From an uncultured Oscillospiraceae bacterium (GTDB taxonomy: Bacteria; Bacillota; Clostridia; Oscillospirales; Oscillospiraceae): 5,979 bases of DNA. Position 1 is the first letter of the stretch. Every line of letters starts with the position of its first letter. The notes beneath the pieces are model-generated. The model was given only the letters and a program-made list of their open reading frames with translations, was not told the origin of the DNA and ran no database searches. This document shows, piece by piece, positions 4,297-5,979 of this stretch. Position numbers and translations under genes: made by a program. The stretch is from positions 1-5,979 of the forward strand of contig CAKUHW010000070.1 in NCBI GenBank assembly GCA_934659415.1, written 5' to 3'.

Positions 4297-5979
4297 GTCT
4301 GTCCTCCGTAACCTTTTTTCTGTTTCAGTTCGGCCCGCAGATCGGCCAGATCCTGGGCACTGTATATCTCTCCCCTGCGGTTTTCCGCAAGGATGGTCTG
4401 TTTCAGGTCCTCTAAAGCCGCGGCAGCGGTATTGACCGCCTGCGGCTTTTGCACGACCGCAGCCAGATGATCCAGCTCCTCCGGAGTAAAGGATCCGTCC
4501 AGCGCCGCCAGATTCGCCGACCGCCCTGTGCGCCAGCGCTCCCGAAGGGCGGAGTAGGCACGGCCCAGCAGCGGAGAGGAAAACTGTTCCGGCTCCAGCC
4601 CTTCTGTCTGCCGGAAGAAGTCACTGTCCAGCAGCAGGATGCGAAGCAGTCCCTCCTCCGCCACTGCGGAGCGCGGATTGCTGTAGCGCAGGGCACGCTC
4701 TTTCGGCTGCAGCTTCTGGGTCGGCACAAGGTCCTGCCGCTCCTCCTTTTTTCTCGCCTCCCAGCGGCGCCTGCTGCGCAGCCGGGCCACCTCCTGTGCC
4801 ATCGTCTCATGGGAGAGCTGCGCCGCATCGGCGGCACGGTTCCCGTAGATCTCTCGCTCCACTGGGCTTGGCAGTCCCGCCACCAGCTCTGCCGCCGCCT
4901 GCAGGTACTGGGCCCGCTGGTCATCCTTGGTCAGGTCAAACCTGCCGCGGATGGTGTCCAGTCGATACTCCACTGAATTGGCGCTTCGGTCCATCAGTCC
5001 CTGAAATGCCTCGCCGCCGTAGTTTTTGATGTAATCGTCCGCGTCCTGCTTCACCAGCTCGCCGCTGTCTGTCCTGCGCCGCGGCAGACGGAGCACCTTT
5101 GTCTCGATTCCGGAGCCGCGCAGAATGCCGATCGCCCGCTGGGTCGCATCCTCCCCGGCCGCGTCATTGTCATAACAGAGGACCAGCTGCTTGGTGTATT
5201 TCCCCAGCAGGCGAACGTGTTCCTCTGTCAGAGCCGTCCCCATGGTGGCCACCGTGTTATCAAATCCGGCCTGGTGAAGGGTGATCACATCAATATTGCC
5301 CTCCACCAGAATAAAATTGGGCCGTCTGGTATTTTTTGCGTAGTTCAGTCCGTACAGGATGGAGCGCTTTTTGAAAATCGCTGTCTCCGGCGTGTTCAGG
5401 TATTTCGGCGTGGAGTCATCCATGACCCGGCTGGTAAAGCCGATCACATCCCCGCGCACATCGATCACCGGCAGCATCAGTCGGTTGCGGTATTTGTCGT
5501 AGATGCCGCCGTTTTTCCCCGCCACTGCCAGCCCGGCGTCCAGCAGGTCCGCCTTGTCCCAGCCCTCCGCCGTCATTGCACGGATCAGGCTGTCCCAGGC
5601 ATCCGGGGCGGCGCCCAGCCCAAAGCGGGCGGAAAATTTCGGGCTGATGCGGCGCTTATCCCGGATATAGGCCGCCACCGTCTCTCCCTCCGGGCAGGTC
5701 AGCATAGAACGGTAGTACCGGGCCGCAGCCTTGTTCAGCTCCAGAATTTTTTTGCGTTTTTCCCTCCAGACCCCGCCAGAGGCGTCCTCTTCCGGCATCT
5801 CCAGTCCCGCCCGCTCCGCCAGCTTGCGCACGGCATCCGGAAAGGAGAGGTTTTCGATCTCCATTATGAAGCGCACCGGCCCGCCGCCCTTTCCGCAGCC
5901 GAAGCAATGGAAGATCTGCTTGGATTCGTTGACGGAAAAGGAAGGGGTCTTCTCGTGATGAAACGGGCACAGCCCCCAC
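4293..5979 (-). CDS. dnaG: DNA primase DnaG, N-terminal end beyond the right edge
   Basis: Primase makes the short RNA primers for lagging-strand synthesis and works with the DnaB-type helicase. The frame is open to the right edge; 561 full codons are visible from 5978, and about 35 N-terminal residues are probably missing. The visible part opens inside the zinc domain ([16 protein letters not shown], then [10 protein letters not shown]), with Cys4, His7, Cys25 and Cys28 as expected zinc ligands. The core follows with [15 protein letters not shown] (117-131) and [14 protein letters not shown] (189-202). The Toprim catalytic site shows [16 protein letters not shown] with Glu226, [10 protein letters not shown] with Asp270 and Asp272, and KQDADDYI (310-317). 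After a basic linker (about 400-434) comes the helicase-binding C-terminal domain (about 440-535). A start at GTG 5876 would cut off the zinc domain and is not credible. The stop TGA overlaps the rpoD ATG. Numbering is from the first visible residue. Confidence 0.97.
   Translation of the reverse strand, partial: WGLCPFHHEKTPSFSVNESKQIFHCFGCGKGGGPVRFIMEIENLSFPDAVRKLAERAGLEMPEEDASGGVWREKRKKILELNKAAARYYRSMLTCPEGETVAAYIRDKRRISPKFSARFGLGAAPDAWDSLIRAMTAEGWDKADLLDAGLAVAGKNGGIYDKYRNRLMLPVIDVRGDVIGFTSRVMDDSTPKYLNTPETAIFKKRSILYGLNYAKNTRRPNFILVEGNIDVITLHQAGFDNTVATMGTALTEEHVRLLGKYTKQLVLCYDNDAAGEDATQRAIGILRGSGIETKVLRLPRRRTDSGELVKQDADDYIKNYGGEAFQGLMDRSANSVEYRLDTIRGRFDLTKDDQRAQYLQAAAELVAGLPSPVEREIYGNRAADAAQLSHETMAQEVARLRSRRRWEARKKEERQDLVPTQKLQPKERALRYSNPRSAVAEEGLLRILLLDSDFFRQTEGLEPEQFSSPLLGRAYSALRERWRTGRSANLAALDGSFTPEELDHLAAVVQKPQAVNTAAAALEDLKQTILAENRRGEIYSAQDLADLRAELKQKKGYGGQT
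4303..4307 (-). promoter_or_regulatory. Ribosome binding site of rpoD inside the end of dnaG
   Basis: The minus strand reads GGAGG within the codons for the dnaG C-terminus (Gly-Tyr-Gly-Gly-Gln-Thr). It lies 6 bases before ATG 4296 and 9 bases before ATG 4293. Both starts are plausible, and the overlap means rpoD translation is probably linked to dnaG translation. Confidence 0.75.

Noticed and set aside
2788..4311. 507-codon open frame on the plus strand opposite rpoD
   Set aside because: It is the antisense of a confidently identified sigma factor. Its composition (Leu, Gln, His and Arg-rich) is what reverse-complemented Glu and Lys codons give in G+C-rich DNA, and no motif or family is recognisable.
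4361..4390. Possible internal promoter for rpoD inside dnaG (TTGCGG, 18 bases, TATACA on the minus strand)
   Set aside because: The -35 box matches only 3 of 6 consensus bases and the -10 box 4 of 6. Such matches are frequent by chance, although internal sigma-gene promoters are known in related operons.
4412..4924. 170-codon minus-strand frame within dnaG
   Set aside because: It overlaps the helicase-binding domain of DnaG in another frame and is Arg/Trp/Ser-rich, typical of shifted frames in G+C-rich DNA.
5656..5979. 107-codon minus-strand frame at the right edge
   Set aside because: It is out of frame with DnaG, whose zinc-domain residues are clearly encoded in the frame that continues upstream of 5876.

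Overview
The window is G+C-rich DNA, and every gene I can support reads on the minus strand. From high to low coordinates the order is: the 3' part of dnaG (DNA primase), rpoD/sigA (housekeeping sigma factor), a Sfp-type 4'-phosphopantetheinyl transferase, a YlbJ/SpoVV-family sporulation membrane protein, a 69-residue four-cysteine protein of unknown function, and the 5' part of a DUF2804 gene that runs off the left edge. A dnaG-sigA pair together with a YlbJ/SpoVV-type spore protein points to a spore-forming member of the Bacillota. The high G+C and the protein styles suggest class Clostridia, order Oscillospirales (a Flavonifractor/Lawsonibacter-like gut anaerobe). The taxonomic placement is inference.

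The right block (2373-5979) is a tightly packed macromolecular-synthesis operon. dnaG and rpoD overlap by 4 bases (ATGA), and the rpoD ribosome binding site lies inside the last codons of dnaG. rpoD and the phosphopantetheinyl transferase are separated by a single base. The block ends in two adjacent stem-loops (2331-2370 and 2289-2328). The second is followed by a broken T-run and looks like an intrinsic terminator.

The left block (1-2224) appears to be a separate transcription unit. ylbJ, the small Cys4 protein and the DUF2804 gene are spaced by 29 and 25 bases, and the last two have clear Shine-Dalgarno sequences. The ylbJ reading frame can be extended upstream to a GTG at 2308, but that extension runs through the terminator hairpin. 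I therefore place the start at the ATG at 2224, where a membrane protein of this family should begin.

Most of the window is conserved housekeeping DNA, and I see no mobile element, CRISPR array, tRNA or rRNA, and no novel defence-like system. The points worth a second look are the uncharacterised Cys4/DUF2804 pair downstream of a sporulation gene, the tandem hairpin boundary, the phosphopantetheinyl transferase coupled to the sigma-factor gene, and an insertion of about 30 residues in the sigma factor.
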